Origin: Sinobacterium caligoides
GTDB lineage: Bacteria; Pseudomonadota; Gammaproteobacteria; Pseudomonadales; Sinobacteriaceae
Reading direction: 5' to 3'
Assembly (NCBI RefSeq): GCF_003752585.1
Contig: NZ_RKHR01000003.1
Coordinates: 496,001-560,000, forward strand
DNA: 64,000 nucleotides
The notes beneath the pieces were generated by a model. The model was not told where the DNA came from. It saw only the letters and a program-made list of their open reading frames with translations, and searched no databases. Position 1 is the first letter of the stretch, and every line of letters starts with the position of its first letter. This document shows, piece by piece, positions 34,868-44,426 of this stretch. The translations under genes and the position numbers were made by a program.

Positions 34868-35890
34868 ATGAGCACCAATCCGAAGAATTTGGCCGTAACC
34901 ATGCAAACAACACCGACAACTTCCGTGACACCCTCTCCTCAGGATGCCCTCAAGCAATTAACCCAGCAACTCAGTCGAGAAGTCATCGGGCAACCGAAAT
35001 TGGTGCAACGACTCATTATGGCCCTCCTCGCCGACGGCCACTTACTGGTTGAAGGCGCCCCGGGGCTTGCCAAGACTCGCGCCATCAAATCGCTTTCAGA
35101 TTGCTTAGAAGGCAGCTTTCAGCGCGTGCAATTTACTCCCGACCTACTCCCCGGTGACGTTACTGGCACCGATATCTTCAGGCCGCAAGACGGTAGCTTT
35201 AACTTCCAACCTGGCCCAATTTTCCACAACCTCGTGCTCGCCGATGAAATAAACCGAGCACCGGCCAAGGTACAATCGGCCCTACTCGAGGCGATGGCTG
35301 AGAGACAGGTCAGTGTCGGCAGTCAGACTTACCCCTTACCCGAACTATTCCTCGTCATGGCGACACAAAACCCGATCGAACAAGAGGGCACCTATCCACT
35401 GCCTGAAGCTCAGCTCGATCGCTTTCTCATGCATGTCGTCGTCGGCTACCCGAGTCGCGAGGATGAAAAACTCATTCTTCGCCTGGTCCGTGGCGAAGCC
35501 AGCGGCGAAGAGAAAGAGCAACTACCGCATATCACCGAGCAAAACATTCTCGATGCACGCAAATCTGCACTAACAACGCACATGAGTGAGACCGTCGAAG
35601 ACTATATCGTCGCGCTAATTGATGCCACTCGTCGGCCAGCTGCCTACGACGAAACACTCGCCAGCTATCTTGAGTTTGGCGGCAGCCCGCGAGCCACAAT
35701 CGCCCTCGATCGCTGCGCTCGCGTGGCAGCTTGGCTCGACGGCCGCGACTTTGTCACCCCCGATGACGTTCGATCCATCGCTCACGACTGCTTGCGTCAC
35801 CGCCTCATCCTCAGCTTCGATGCAGAAGCAGCAGGGATCAGCGCCGACCAAGTGATCGACCGATTGCTCGATCAGGTCGCGGCTGGCTAG
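34868..35890 (+). CDS. MoxR-family AAA+ ATPase
   Basis: The 340-residue ATPase has Walker A GAPGLAKT at about residues 64-71, Walker B VLADEINRAP, the MoxR hallmark ALLEAMAERQV, the sensor-1 segment VMATQNPIEQEGTYPLPEAQLDRF, and a C-terminal lid. Such ATPases act with von Willebrand factor A proteins as chaperone-like complexes. The five genes downstream encode exactly such proteins. Several start codons are possible (34859, 34868, 34901); none has a strong ribosome-binding site. The next gene starts three bases after its stop. Confidence 0.92.
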   Translation: MSTNPKNLAVTMQTTPTTSVTPSPQDALKQLTQQLSREVIGQPKLVQRLIMALLADGHLLVEGAPGLAKTRAIKSLSDCLEGSFQRVQFTPDLLPGDVTGTDIFRPQDGSFNFQPGPIFHNLVLADEINRAPAKVQSALLEAMAERQVSVGSQTYPLPELFLVMATQNPIEQEGTYPLPEAQLDRFLMHVVVGYPSREDEKLILRLVRGEASGEEKEQLPHITEQNILDARKSALTTHMSETVEDYIVALIDATRRPAAYDETLASYLEFGGSPRATIALDRCARVAAWLDGRDFVTPDDVRSIAHDCLRHRLILSFDAEAAGISADQVIDRLLDQVAAG

Positions 35891-35893
35891 ACG

Positions 35894-36853
35894 ATGACCA
35901 AAAACGCCGATACCAGCACACTACTGGGGAGCACAGTGGCTTGGTCACAACTCGCACAGCTGCGTTTTGCTGCCCGACAGCTAAAGCTGACCCCTAATCG
36001 TAAGCACCTCAGTCAACTCACCGGCCCTTATCGCACCCGTATTCGCGGTCGCGGTATCGACTTCTCTGAGGTGCGTAGCTACCAACCCGGCGACGACGTC
36101 CGTCACATCGACTGGCGAGTGACCGCACGCAGCAATCAGCCCCACACGAAACTCTTTAGCGAAGAGCGCGAACGTAACGTCGTCATCTTTACCGACCAGC
36201 GCAGCAATATGGCCTTTGGCTCTAAACGCTGTTTCAAGTCTGTGCTGGCCTGCGCCGCGCACAGCCTAATCGCCTGGTCGGCATTACACAGCAATGACAG
36301 AGTGGGCAGCATGATTGCCAGTCAGCAGCTGCATAGCCTCAAGGCCAAGCGCAATCAAAAAACGTTATTGCGCAGCCTGCAACAACTCGCCGACAGTAAC
36401 CAACAACTTGGCCACGATAATTTTGACACTATCACTCCGCTCTCTCAGTGCCTCGTTGAGCTACAACAGATCTGCAAGCCTGGCAGCACCGTCTTCATCA
36501 TCAGTGATTTTCATGACTTCGATGAGCAATGCTTTCAACAGCTTTATCGCATCAGCCGCCACTGTGAACTGCACGCGATTCAGATATACGACCCCTTAGA
36601 AGAACAGCTGCCATCCGCGGGAAACTATCGCATCAGTGACGGCAAACAACACACGACCATCAACACAGCCAACCCAAGGCTTCGTGAGCAATATCGTGAA
36701 GACTATCTAGACCGCCGACAACAGCTCAGCGAACGTCTTGCCAGCTTACACATTCCGTTGATGCCACTATCCACCGAACAATCTCCGCTAGCAACACTGC
36801 AATACTACTTCACTCCACAGTTGCTCACCCACCGTCATGGGAGGCGCTCATGA
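35894..36853 (+). CDS. DUF58-domain protein of the Bat operon
   Basis: The 319-residue protein carries the DUF58 signature GRGIDFSEVRSYQPGDDVRHIDW (residues near 50-72), followed by a VWA-like fold in which VIFTDQRSNMAFGS occupies the metal-site strand. Such proteins are standard partners of MoxR ATPases. There is no signal peptide. It is in a tight run: 3 bases after the ATPase, and its TGA overlaps the next ATG. Confidence 0.9.
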   Translation: MTKNADTSTLLGSTVAWSQLAQLRFAARQLKLTPNRKHLSQLTGPYRTRIRGRGIDFSEVRSYQPGDDVRHIDWRVTARSNQPHTKLFSEERERNVVIFTDQRSNMAFGSKRCFKSVLACAAHSLIAWSALHSNDRVGSMIASQQLHSLKAKRNQKTLLRSLQQLADSNQQLGHDNFDTITPLSQCLVELQQICKPGSTVFIISDFHDFDEQCFQQLYRISRHCELHAIQIYDPLEEQLPSAGNYRISDGKQHTTINTANPRLREQYREDYLDRRQQLSERLASLHIPLMPLSTEQSPLATLQYYFTPQLLTHRHGRRS

Positions 36854-37359
36854 AAGAAGCCTTAAACTCGGCACCAAGCCTTCCACTTGCCGACCTACAC
36901 AGGCCAGACGCTATCTCGGCATGGTGGCCTCTCGCACCGGGCTGGTGGTTACTGCTATTTCTCGGAGTCACGCTAGCTGCCATTGCTGTTGTATTGTTTC
37001 TACAACATCGCCGACGCAACAAATACCGAAAGCTTGCAACAAAAACGCTTAACACGCTCAAAGATCAGCAGCTCGACGATAGCCAATTAGCACAACAGTG
37101 CAGTCAAATATTAAAACGTACCGTACTAACAGCCTACGGCAAGTCAGCAGCCAATATTAGCGGCAGTCACTGGCAGCAATTTCTCACCGACAGCGCAGGC
37201 CTCAGCCAGCAAGATCAGAACTGCCTACAGCGGTTAGAGGAACAACGCTTTCGTGCCGACTGCCAACTCAACCAAGCCGAGTTAATTGCTACTTGCGAAC
37301 GTTATATCCGACAACATAAGCGCCGCTATAAGCCCGTTTTTGGAGGCTGCAATGATTAA
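36850..37359 (+). CDS. DUF4381-domain membrane protein
   Basis: The 169-residue protein has one transmembrane helix (about residues 30-55, WWLLLFLGVTLAAIAVVLFL) preceded by the DUF4381 signature LHRPDAISAWWPLAPGWW, and a basic cytoplasmic tail. DUF4381 proteins are always found between DUF58 and BatA genes in this operon type; their molecular role is unknown. The start overlaps the previous stop (ATGA). Confidence 0.88.
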   Translation: MKEALNSAPSLPLADLHRPDAISAWWPLAPGWWLLLFLGVTLAAIAVVLFLQHRRRNKYRKLATKTLNTLKDQQLDDSQLAQQCSQILKRTVLTAYGKSAANISGSHWQQFLTDSAGLSQQDQNCLQRLEEQRFRADCQLNQAELIATCERYIRQHKRRYKPVFGGCND

Positions 37360-38368
37360 CCTAGAATGGCCTTGGCTACTATTGCTACTACCGTTGCCAT
37401 ATCTAATTTTTCGCCTCTGCCCCGCCGCCAAACCGCAGAGCAGTGCTATTCGTATCCCTCATTACCAGCAGTGGGCAAGCTTGGGCGGACACCATCATGA
37501 CGCACCTGGTCGTACCAATCGCCTACGCGCCGCATTGTTTAGCATTGCCTGGGGCCTCCTCGTGATCGCCTGCGCTAGACCAATCTGGCAAGGTGAACCT
37601 ATCGAGCTGCCCAGTAAGGGCCGAGAAATCATGCTCGCAGTCGACCTCTCTGGCTCGATGGCCGAAACTGATCTACAACTTAATGGGCAAGCAGCCACTC
37701 GTCTCTCAGTGGTCAAAGCCGTACTCAATGACTTCATCAAGCGTCGTAAGGGTGACAAAATAGGTTTAGTCCTCTTCGGCAGTCAGGCATATCTACAGGC
37801 GCCACTCACTTTCGATCGCGCCACCGTCGCCACCCTGCTAAACGAAAGCCAACTTGGCTTCGCCGGTAAGCAAACGGCAATAGGCGATGCTATTGGTCTC
37901 TCGATAAAACGCTTACAACATCGCCCCGCCGAGAGCCGCGTCGTTATACTCCTCACCGATGGCGCCAACAACGCCGGGGAAGTAGAACCTATCGCCGCAG
38001 CAGAGCGTGCCAAAAAAGCCGGCCTAACGATTTATACCGTAGGCGTTGGTTCCAGCGAAATGACTCAAAGCAGCCCCTTTGGCGGGCTCTTTGGCAGCCG
38101 AACAGTTAACCCCTCTGCCGATCTTGATCGCAGCGAGGCAACACTGCAAAAAGTCGCCGAACTCACGGGCGGCCAATACTTCCGAGCTCGCAGCGCTGCC
38201 GACCTTGAAGCAATCTATGCCCAGCTCGACAAGCTGCAGCCAATCGAACAGCAAAGCCTCAGTTACCGCCCGCAGAAATCACTATTTTTCTGGCCTCTGG
38301 GTGCCGCCCTTTCCATTCTCTTAATGCTCTCTTTGAGCCAGCTATTCAGCGGAGGCCGTCGTGGCTGA
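37352..38368 (+). CDS. batA: BatA-like von Willebrand factor A membrane protein
   Basis: The 338-residue protein has N-terminal transmembrane segments (about residues 5-22 and 58-77), a VWA domain with the MIDAS motif DLSGSMAETD near residue 94 and TDGANNAG later, and a C-terminal transmembrane helix near 310-335. The VWA domain should face the periplasm. ATG at 37352 is chosen because GGAGG precedes it and it overlaps the previous stop by 8 bp; the longer open frame upstream lies inside the previous gene. Bat proteins were linked to aerotolerance in Bacteroides; the exact function is unsettled. Confidence 0.9.
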   Translation: MINLEWPWLLLLLPLPYLIFRLCPAAKPQSSAIRIPHYQQWASLGGHHHDAPGRTNRLRAALFSIAWGLLVIACARPIWQGEPIELPSKGREIMLAVDLSGSMAETDLQLNGQAATRLSVVKAVLNDFIKRRKGDKIGLVLFGSQAYLQAPLTFDRATVATLLNESQLGFAGKQTAIGDAIGLSIKRLQHRPAESRVVILLTDGANNAGEVEPIAAAERAKKAGLTIYTVGVGSSEMTQSSPFGGLFGSRTVNPSADLDRSEATLQKVAELTGGQYFRARSAADLEAIYAQLDKLQPIEQQSLSYRPQKSLFFWPLGAALSILLMLSLSQLFSGGRRG

Positions 38369-40457
38369 CTTTCACTTCCTAAGACCCCTCTGGCTATTGC
38401 TCATCCCCGTAATCCTTTTCCTCGGCTGGCAACTAAAACAACGCCATCAACGCGGCGACTGGAGCAGCGTCATCGACAAACCGTTGCTCGACGCCATGCT
38501 CGAGCAACAAACATTAGCGAAACGTCCACCCTGGGCTATTTTGTTCAGCCTCGCCGGTATTATCGCCTGCTTCGCGATGGCAGGACCCAGCTGGCAAAAA
38601 CTCCCTCAACCGGTTGAGCGAAAGCAGGATGCCGTCGTCATCGCCCTCGACCTCAGCTTGTCGATGTATGCCGAGGACGTACAGCCGAACCGCCTAGCAC
38701 GTGCTCGCTATGAGATACTCGATCTACTAAAACTACGGCACGAAGGGGTTACCGCTTTAGTGGCATATTCCGGAGACGCCCACGTCGTCGCCCCACTGAC
38801 CGACGACACGGCCACGCTGCGCTCTATGGTCCCCTCCCTTGCACCTAATATTATGCCCAAATTTGGCAACAACCCCGCTGCCGCACTCGATGCTAGCAGC
38901 AAATTACTACGAGGAGCAGGCTTCACCAGTGGCACCGTCATCCTTGTCACTGACGGCATTTATCGGTCCGACCTAGCCGCCCTCAACGAGCAAGCTAAAA
39001 AGCAACATTTACGCATTTCTGTGCTAGCCATCGGCAGTGAGCAAGGGGCCCCAATCCCTCTGCCAGACGGTGGTTTTCTCCGCGACCAACAAGGCGCTGT
39101 CGCCGTGGCTAAACTTGGCTCAAAAAGCCTCAAGACACTCGCTTCACAAAGCGGTGGCATCTTCCTCAATAGCCAGGTTAACGAACACGACAGTCAAAAA
39201 CTGATCGCCTCCATCGATCAAGATGATGCACAAACGATCACCAGCTCCCGACAGTTTGATCAGTTCCAAGATAATGGCTACTGGTTAGCACTGCTGCTCA
39301 TCCCTTTCGCACTATTAGGGTTTCGGCGCGGCTGGCTATTACAGTGGCTAATATTGCCCATAGCCCTGAGTACTGGGCTCGGTATTTCACCGCAGGCTTC
39401 CGCCGATACCTGGGACAACCTATGGCAGACTCCCGATCAACGAGGAGCTGAGCTACTCAAAGAAGGCGAAGCCAAAAAGGCCGCCGAACAGTTTGAGTCC
39501 GACGCTTGGCAGGGGCAGGCCCACTATCAAAGCAAAGATTATGAGGCCGCAGCCAACGCCTTTGCACAGGGCAAAGACAGTGATAGCCACTATAATCTTG
39601 GCAATGCACTTGCTCAGCAGCAAAAGTACGACGAGGCTATCGAGGCCTATCAGCAAGCGCTAACACTCGACCCCAACAACAAAGACGCCGCGAAGAACAA
39701 GGCCATTGTTGAGCAAGCAAAAAAACAACAAGAGCAGCAGAAGCAGAACCAACAGAACAGCAGCGAACAACAAAACGAGCAAGACTCCGACAAGGATCAG
39801 CAGCAGGGTCAGCAGGGTCAGCAGGGTCAGCAGGGTCAGCAGGGTCAGCAGGGTCAGCAGGGTCAGCAGGGTCAGCAGGGTCAGCAGGGTCAGCAGGGTC
39901 AGCAGGGTCAGCAGGGTCAGCAGGGTCAGCAGGGTCAGCAGGGTCAGCAGGGTCAGCAGGGTCAGCAGGGTCAGCAGGGTCAGCAGGGTCAGCAGGGTCA
40001 AGATGAACAGCAGACCAATAATACACAAGCGCAAAATACACCCAAAGAACAGAGCAGCGCAAAACAGGCGGAACACAATCAAAGCCTAGAAGGCGATAAC
40101 AGTCACCTGCAGAACCTCGACGCAACGAAAGAGCAATCCCCCGAAGATAAAATGCCGACTCAACAAGGGCAGGCAAAGACTGAAGACAAAGCTGAACGAG
40201 AAAACAGCGAGCATCAAAGCTCTGCCGCCAGCCAGACAACGACGGCACAACAGCAGGACGGCCAAAAAGCGCCCCATAGCGCTGACAATACAAAGCAACC
40301 ACTCAGCCCTGATGATAAAGCCACGCAACAATGGCTGCGTCAAATACCCGATGACCCTAGCGGACTATTACGCCGCAAGTTTGACTATCAATATCAACTG
40401 CGCCGCCAGCAGCAGCGTCTCGACAAGCACAATAGCCAGGACGAACTCCGCTGGTAA
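38361..40457 (+). CDS. BatB-BatC fusion: VWA plus TPR protein with (Gln-Gln-Gly)22 tract
   Basis: The 698-residue protein begins at a GTG with a GGAGG box and overlaps batA by 8 bp. It has N-terminal transmembrane segments, a VWA domain with MIDAS motif DLSLSMYAED near residue 95, a further transmembrane helix near 315-345, and a TPR unit (about 409-446, HYNLGNALAQQQKYDEAIEA). A very Gln-rich low-complexity region runs from about 455 to 640 and a charged C-terminus follows. Residues 481-546 are 22 perfect Gln-Gln-Gly repeats. In Bacteroides, BatB and BatC are separate; the fused form is common in gammaproteobacteria. The Gln-rich part is likely a disordered linker in the periplasm. Confidence 0.9.
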   Translation: MADFHFLRPLWLLLIPVILFLGWQLKQRHQRGDWSSVIDKPLLDAMLEQQTLAKRPPWAILFSLAGIIACFAMAGPSWQKLPQPVERKQDAVVIALDLSLSMYAEDVQPNRLARARYEILDLLKLRHEGVTALVAYSGDAHVVAPLTDDTATLRSMVPSLAPNIMPKFGNNPAAALDASSKLLRGAGFTSGTVILVTDGIYRSDLAALNEQAKKQHLRISVLAIGSEQGAPIPLPDGGFLRDQQGAVAVAKLGSKSLKTLASQSGGIFLNSQVNEHDSQKLIASIDQDDAQTITSSRQFDQFQDNGYWLALLLIPFALLGFRRGWLLQWLILPIALSTGLGISPQASADTWDNLWQTPDQRGAELLKEGEAKKAAEQFESDAWQGQAHYQSKDYEAAANAFAQGKDSDSHYNLGNALAQQQKYDEAIEAYQQALTLDPNNKDAAKNKAIVEQAKKQQEQQKQNQQNSSEQQNEQDSDKDQQQGQQGQQGQQGQQGQQGQQGQQGQQGQQGQQGQQGQQGQQGQQGQQGQQGQQGQQGQQGQQGQQGQDEQQTNNTQAQNTPKEQSSAKQAEHNQSLEGDNSHLQNLDATKEQSPEDKMPTQQGQAKTEDKAERENSEHQSSAASQTTTAQQQDGQKAPHSADNTKQPLSPDDKATQQWLRQIPDDPSGLLRRKFDYQYQLRRQQQRLDKHNSQDELRW
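39801..39998 (+). repeat. 22 perfect tandem copies of a 9-bp unit (CAGCAGGGT)
   Basis: The unit CAGCAGGGT is repeated 22 times without a single mismatch (198 bp) inside the BatB-BatC gene and encodes Gln-Gln-Gly. The unit length is a multiple of three, so copy-number change would alter protein length without a frameshift. Because of the unit composition, other frames also stay open across the array, giving spurious antisense open frames with Asp-Pro-Ala and Leu-Thr-Leu repeats. Confidence 0.97.
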
Positions 40458-40472
40458 CTGCGAGGAATTTTT

Positions 40473-42191
40473 ATGCGTATTTTTCATTTACTGACAGCCC
40501 GTCACGGGGCCACCCTACTAAAAGCCACCCTACTTTGGCTATTCTGTTTCAGCTCGGCCTGGGCCGCAACCACGGCCAGTGTCGATAGAAACCCTGTCGC
40601 CATCGATGAGACCTTCCTACTCACCATTAGCAGTGACGAGGCCGGTTTTTTTGATAGCTCACCCGACTTCAGTGCGCTGAACCATCAATTCAATATTCTC
40701 AGCACCAGTCAGCAGACTTCAAGTGTGAATGGCGACACCACTCGCAGCTGGAGCCTAACACTTAGCCCAAAGACTCAAGGGAAAGTCAGCATCCCTGCGA
40801 TTGAAGTCGCCGATCAGAAAACACAACCTATTGTGATGAATATTCTCAGCGTCAAACAGGCCCCTCGTGGTGGCAGTAGCAATAGCAACAACCAGCTCTA
40901 TGTTGAGGCCAGCGCAGACCAGAACACCGTTTATAAAGGCGCAGAGTTTATCTACACCGTGCGCGTCTATGCTTCTATTCAACTTGCTAGGGGGTCAGAA
41001 CTGAACCAACCTGATTTCGCCGACGCCACCGTCAAAGAGCTCGATAACAATCAATTCCAAAAACGCATTAACGGCGTTGCCTATACGATTTTGGAACGTC
41101 GCTATGCTGTATTCCCGCAAAGCACTGGCGAGCTAGAAATCGCGCCTGCGGTGCTAAAAGCCAGAGTGCCCTACGGGCGCTCCTCTGTCTTCGGCCAAAG
41201 CCAAGTGCGCACCGTCACCCGCCGTAGTGAAATGACGACTGTTAATGTTATTGATCCACCCGAAAGCTTCCAGGGAGCTAACTGGTTACCAGCCAGCCAA
41301 TTAACACTTCAGCAGCAATGGAGCAAAGACCCTAAGCAGCTCATGGTTGGCGACTCCATTACTCGTACTATTCAACAGCAAGCCTCGGGCCTCATCGCCA
41401 TCCAACTCGCTCCCATACAGGAGCCCAAGATCGATGGACTTAAGTTCTATGCCGATAAGCCTAAACTCGAAGATAGCGCCACAGCCACAGGCAGCGTTGC
41501 CACGCGCAGTGACAGCTACGCCATCATTGCCACCCGGGCAGGTAGCTTTACGCTACCCGCCATCGATATTAGCTGGTGGAATACCAGCAGCAACCGCCTG
41601 GAGCACGCGACACTTCCCGCCACAACCGTCGTCGTGGCTGCCAACCCCGATCAAGCGATAACCACCATTGCGCCCACCGCCCCCAACAATAATCTCCAAG
41701 CCCCAGCGCCAACGAGCATACGGGGCGACACGCCGCCACCGGCCCAGCAAACGGGCACAACGCTTTGGCAGATATCGACGGGACTGTTCGCCCTACTCTG
41801 GCTAGCCACTCTCGCCTACTGTTTCAAACTGCGTCGCCCCCCCAGCAGTATGGCGACAACACCGCCGAGCAATAAGGCTGACGCTAACGAAAAAGACGCC
41901 TATGCCGAGCTAAAGAGCGCCTGTGATAACAACGACGCCCGCCAAGCCGAATCAACCCTCCTAAGCTGGGGAAAAACATTCTATCCTGGTGCCAGCATCA
42001 GCTCGGTCAGCGACATATTACTTGCCAGCCAAAGCGAGCCACTCAAGCACGCATGGCAACAACTGCAAAACAATATCTATCGAGATGACTCCACGACATG
42101 GCAAGGCGACAGCTTGCTCAGCGCCATTGACAACTGCCGTAATGCCACCAGTAAAAATGAAGAGGAGCTCGCCTCGCTTTATCCTCGTTAA
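40473..42191 (+). CDS. batD: BatD-like membrane protein
   Basis: The 572-residue protein has a signal peptide (cleavage near AWAATT), a large periplasmic part with repeated beta-sandwich-like segments (DRNPVAIDETFLLTISSDE; a second YKGAEFIYTVRVY; ERRYAVFPQSTGELEI), one transmembrane helix near residues 430-450 and a cytoplasmic tail. This is the BatD architecture. It is the last gene of the six-gene MoxR operon, 15 bases after BatB-BatC. Confidence 0.9.
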   Translation: MRIFHLLTARHGATLLKATLLWLFCFSSAWAATTASVDRNPVAIDETFLLTISSDEAGFFDSSPDFSALNHQFNILSTSQQTSSVNGDTTRSWSLTLSPKTQGKVSIPAIEVADQKTQPIVMNILSVKQAPRGGSSNSNNQLYVEASADQNTVYKGAEFIYTVRVYASIQLARGSELNQPDFADATVKELDNNQFQKRINGVAYTILERRYAVFPQSTGELEIAPAVLKARVPYGRSSVFGQSQVRTVTRRSEMTTVNVIDPPESFQGANWLPASQLTLQQQWSKDPKQLMVGDSITRTIQQQASGLIAIQLAPIQEPKIDGLKFYADKPKLEDSATATGSVATRSDSYAIIATRAGSFTLPAIDISWWNTSSNRLEHATLPATTVVVAANPDQAITTIAPTAPNNNLQAPAPTSIRGDTPPPAQQTGTTLWQISTGLFALLWLATLAYCFKLRRPPSSMATTPPSNKADANEKDAYAELKSACDNNDARQAESTLLSWGKTFYPGASISSVSDILLASQSEPLKHAWQQLQNNIYRDDSTTWQGDSLLSAIDNCRNATSKNEEELASLYPR

Positions 42192-42271
42192 CCGAAAGGT
42201 AAACACACAAACCATGCTTAACCTATCTTTGTATTTAGCATACAATATGGGTTTTGCGTGGAAGAATAACA

Positions 42272-43330
42272 ATGAGCCGTTTCTGGAGTCCGATTGTTCA
42301 CAAGCTAACACCCTATGTCGCAGGCGAGCAGCCTAAACTGTCTAATCTTATCAAGCTAAACACCAACGAGAATCCGTACCCGCCTTCACCTAAGGTACTC
42401 TCTTCGATTAGCAGTACAGCAAAATTAGAGCTCTATCCAGACCCCAACTCCGACCAACTCAAAGACGCTATTGCCGATTATTATCAGCTAGAACGCAGCA
42501 CCGTCTTTGTCGGAAACGGCTCTGATGAGGTGCTCGCGCACATCTTCCAAGCGCTACTCAACCACGATGACCCGCTGCTATTCCCCGACGTTAGCTACAG
42601 CTTCTACCCTGCTTACTGTTCGCTGTATGATATTCGCACCCAACCAATCCCCCTCGACGACCAACTCAGCATCGATCCAGACGATTATCGTATTGCCAAT
42701 GGCGGCATCATCTTCCCTAACCCAAATGCACCTACTGGTAAGGTTTTAGCCCTCGAATCAGTACGTGAGATTTTAAATGCCAACCCAGACAGTGTCGTCG
42801 TTATCGATGAAGCCTATATCGACTTCGGTGGCGAAACTGCCATTAGCTTAGTGCAAGACTACGATAACCTCGTCGTTGTTCAAACCCTCTCTAAGTCACG
42901 ATCTCTGGCCGGCTTGCGGGTTGGTTTCGCCATAGCACAAGCCCACCTTATCGAAGCCTTGGAGCGAGTTAAAAACTCCTTCAACTCCTATCCTATTGAC
43001 CGTGTTGCCGAAGCAGCAGCATGCGCATCATTTAAAGATGTGGAGTACTTTGAGTTAACACGAAATAAAATAATTGCCAGTCGCGAGCAGTTGAGCGAGC
43101 AGCTCACCACACTGGGCTTCACAGTGATCCCTTCAAAAGCTAATTTTGTTTTTATTCGTCACAATGACTTCGATGCTGAGCAGCTCGCACAAAGCTTACG
43201 AACAGAATCAATCATTGTTCGTCACTTCAAAAAGCCACGTATCGAGCAGTTCCTACGTATTACTATCGGTACAGCAGAGCAGTGTCAAAAGCTTATAGCG
43301 GCACTAACGGTTATCTGCCAAAAGGAATGA
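42272..43330 (+). CDS. hisC: Histidinol-phosphate aminotransferase
   Basis: The 352-residue PLP enzyme transaminates imidazole-acetol phosphate in histidine synthesis. It shows [12 protein letters not shown] near the N-terminus, NPNAPTGK in the cofactor region, DEAYIDFGG, and the PLP-binding Lys208 in [18 protein letters not shown] at 42272 has a GGAAGA box; an upstream in-frame TTG is weaker. No other his genes are nearby. Isolated hisC genes are common, and closely related aminotransferases for aromatic amino acids cannot be fully excluded. Confidence 0.88.
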   Translation: MSRFWSPIVHKLTPYVAGEQPKLSNLIKLNTNENPYPPSPKVLSSISSTAKLELYPDPNSDQLKDAIADYYQLERSTVFVGNGSDEVLAHIFQALLNHDDPLLFPDVSYSFYPAYCSLYDIRTQPIPLDDQLSIDPDDYRIANGGIIFPNPNAPTGKVLALESVREILNANPDSVVVIDEAYIDFGGETAISLVQDYDNLVVVQTLSKSRSLAGLRVGFAIAQAHLIEALERVKNSFNSYPIDRVAEAAACASFKDVEYFELTRNKIIASREQLSEQLTTLGFTVIPSKANFVFIRHNDFDAEQLAQSLRTESIIVRHFKKPRIEQFLRITIGTAEQCQKLIAALTVICQKE

Positions 43331-43350
43331 CAAAACTAGTAGTACTAGGT

Positions 43351-43380
43351 AAAGGCTGTTATAAAAATAATAACGCCTTT
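43351..43380. terminator. Hairpin between convergent hisC and a small gene
   Basis: The stem AAAGGC-GTTAT / ATAAC-GCCTTT closes an A-rich loop 20 bases after hisC and immediately before the convergent stop codon. A/T-rich flanks on both sides suit a bidirectional terminator. Confidence 0.6.
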
Positions 43381-43381
43381 A

Positions 43382-43666
43382 CTAATAGGTTATTTGTATC
43401 TGCTGACTGGATGCTTTCTTCTTAGCAAAGATTCTCATCAATAAACGCTTAGCTCTTGCCACCGGGTTACGATGGAAGTTTTGCTCTGCCATAATTTGAT
43501 AAATAGGATCATCACTATGATCTACCCACGCGTTAACCTCTTCACCATTCTCTCGTTGAATTCCCCAAACGGCACGCTGTACATGCTCAGCAATAAAGCG
43601 TGAGCGCATGGGGCTGAGTTTATTAAGCCCTGTCACCGGGAACACATCAGACATATCCCAATCCAT
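43382..43666 (-). CDS. Small conserved-looking hypothetical protein
   Basis: This 94-residue protein starts MDWDMSDVFPVTG and has a helical region RSRFIAEHVQRAVWGIQREN and a strongly basic C-terminal part (ARAKRLLMRIFAKKK). I do not recognise the family. There is no signal peptide or transmembrane helix. The frame has good codon use and ends exactly at the hairpin shared with hisC, which supports it as a real gene. The basic tail could bind nucleic acid or acidic lipid, but that is a guess. Confidence 0.55.
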   Translation of the reverse strand: MDWDMSDVFPVTGLNKLSPMRSRFIAEHVQRAVWGIQRENGEEVNAWVDHSDDPIYQIMAEQNFHRNPVARAKRLLMRIFAKKKASSQQIQITY

Positions 43667-43900
43667 CTCTCTACCACCTATCCTAAGAGGAGTTTTTTTT
43701 GTTATCTAGGATAGTAAACGAGGGCAACCCTCTACGGCCACCCTCAACGAAAGTTTGTTTGCGCCAGATTAAATTTCATTACCATTCTAAACAAACTGTA
43801 ACTATAGCAATGTAGTTCGCGGCATAGAGAAATACATTTATTAACAATATTTTAAGTTAAAAAGCAGAATAGAATAGCGAGAATTAGATACTAAAGATGA

Positions 43901-44206
43901 TTAATGAAAAGCCCCATGTTGCTCAGCTTCTGCCAATAGCTGGCGCTGCCTTAAAAAATCGGTGAACTGCTCGTCTTTAGCCTTTGCTTTCGCGGCTAGG
44001 TAGAGCATTTTCCAATCATCGATTAAACCGCTTTCAGACACAGAGCTTGAAGCTACTGGTGTATGTTCATAAAAATAATAAACGCTACAAATATCTTTGA
44101 AGCTGAACATCACTCGTGTCTCGTCGTCACTGCAAATTAATCGATCCCCATCAACGTTGACGGTTAAACCTTCTGTTTGCAAATATTCTTTAATTTCTCG
44201 ATACAT
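43901..44206 (-). CDS. Small hypothetical protein
   Basis: This 101-residue acidic protein begins MYREIKEYLQTEGLTVNV, continues with beta-like DGDRLICSDDETRVMFSF and ICSVYYFYEHT, and ends in charged helices. I do not recognise a family. It has no signal peptide. An AGGAAT box about 10 bases before ATG supports translation. It is divergent from the small HTH gene beginning 220 bases away. Confidence 0.5.
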   Translation of the reverse strand: MYREIKEYLQTEGLTVNVDGDRLICSDDETRVMFSFKDICSVYYFYEHTPVASSSVSESGLIDDWKMLYLAAKAKAKDEQFTDFLRQRQLLAEAEQHGAFH

Positions 44207-44426
44207 GTCCGGATTCCTTGCCTATCATGATTTAACAGCAATGATAAAAAAGAACGCTGTATTGATAAATTCGCAGATACCACTAATGGACTAAGTTTTT
44301 GCACCAATAGTATAAATGCCTAAAAAAGATTCTGACCACGTGATCGTCATTAATTTTACTTCTGTCGTATTTCTGTCACAAACAATTGCTAACCTCTCCC
44401 TAGTGAATAATAAAGAGGATCATTTA

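Noticed and set aside
39801-39998. Possible CRISPR array
   Set aside because: The copies are 9 bp, contiguous and without spacers, inside a protein frame; this is a coding tandem repeat.
39637-40302. Long antisense open frames (Asp-Pro-Ala and Leu-Thr-Leu repeats) over the Gln-Gly tract
   Set aside because: They are by-products of the 9-bp repeat, which has no stop in several frames; they lack ribosome sites and family resemblance, while the sense frame is a clear BatB-BatC protein.
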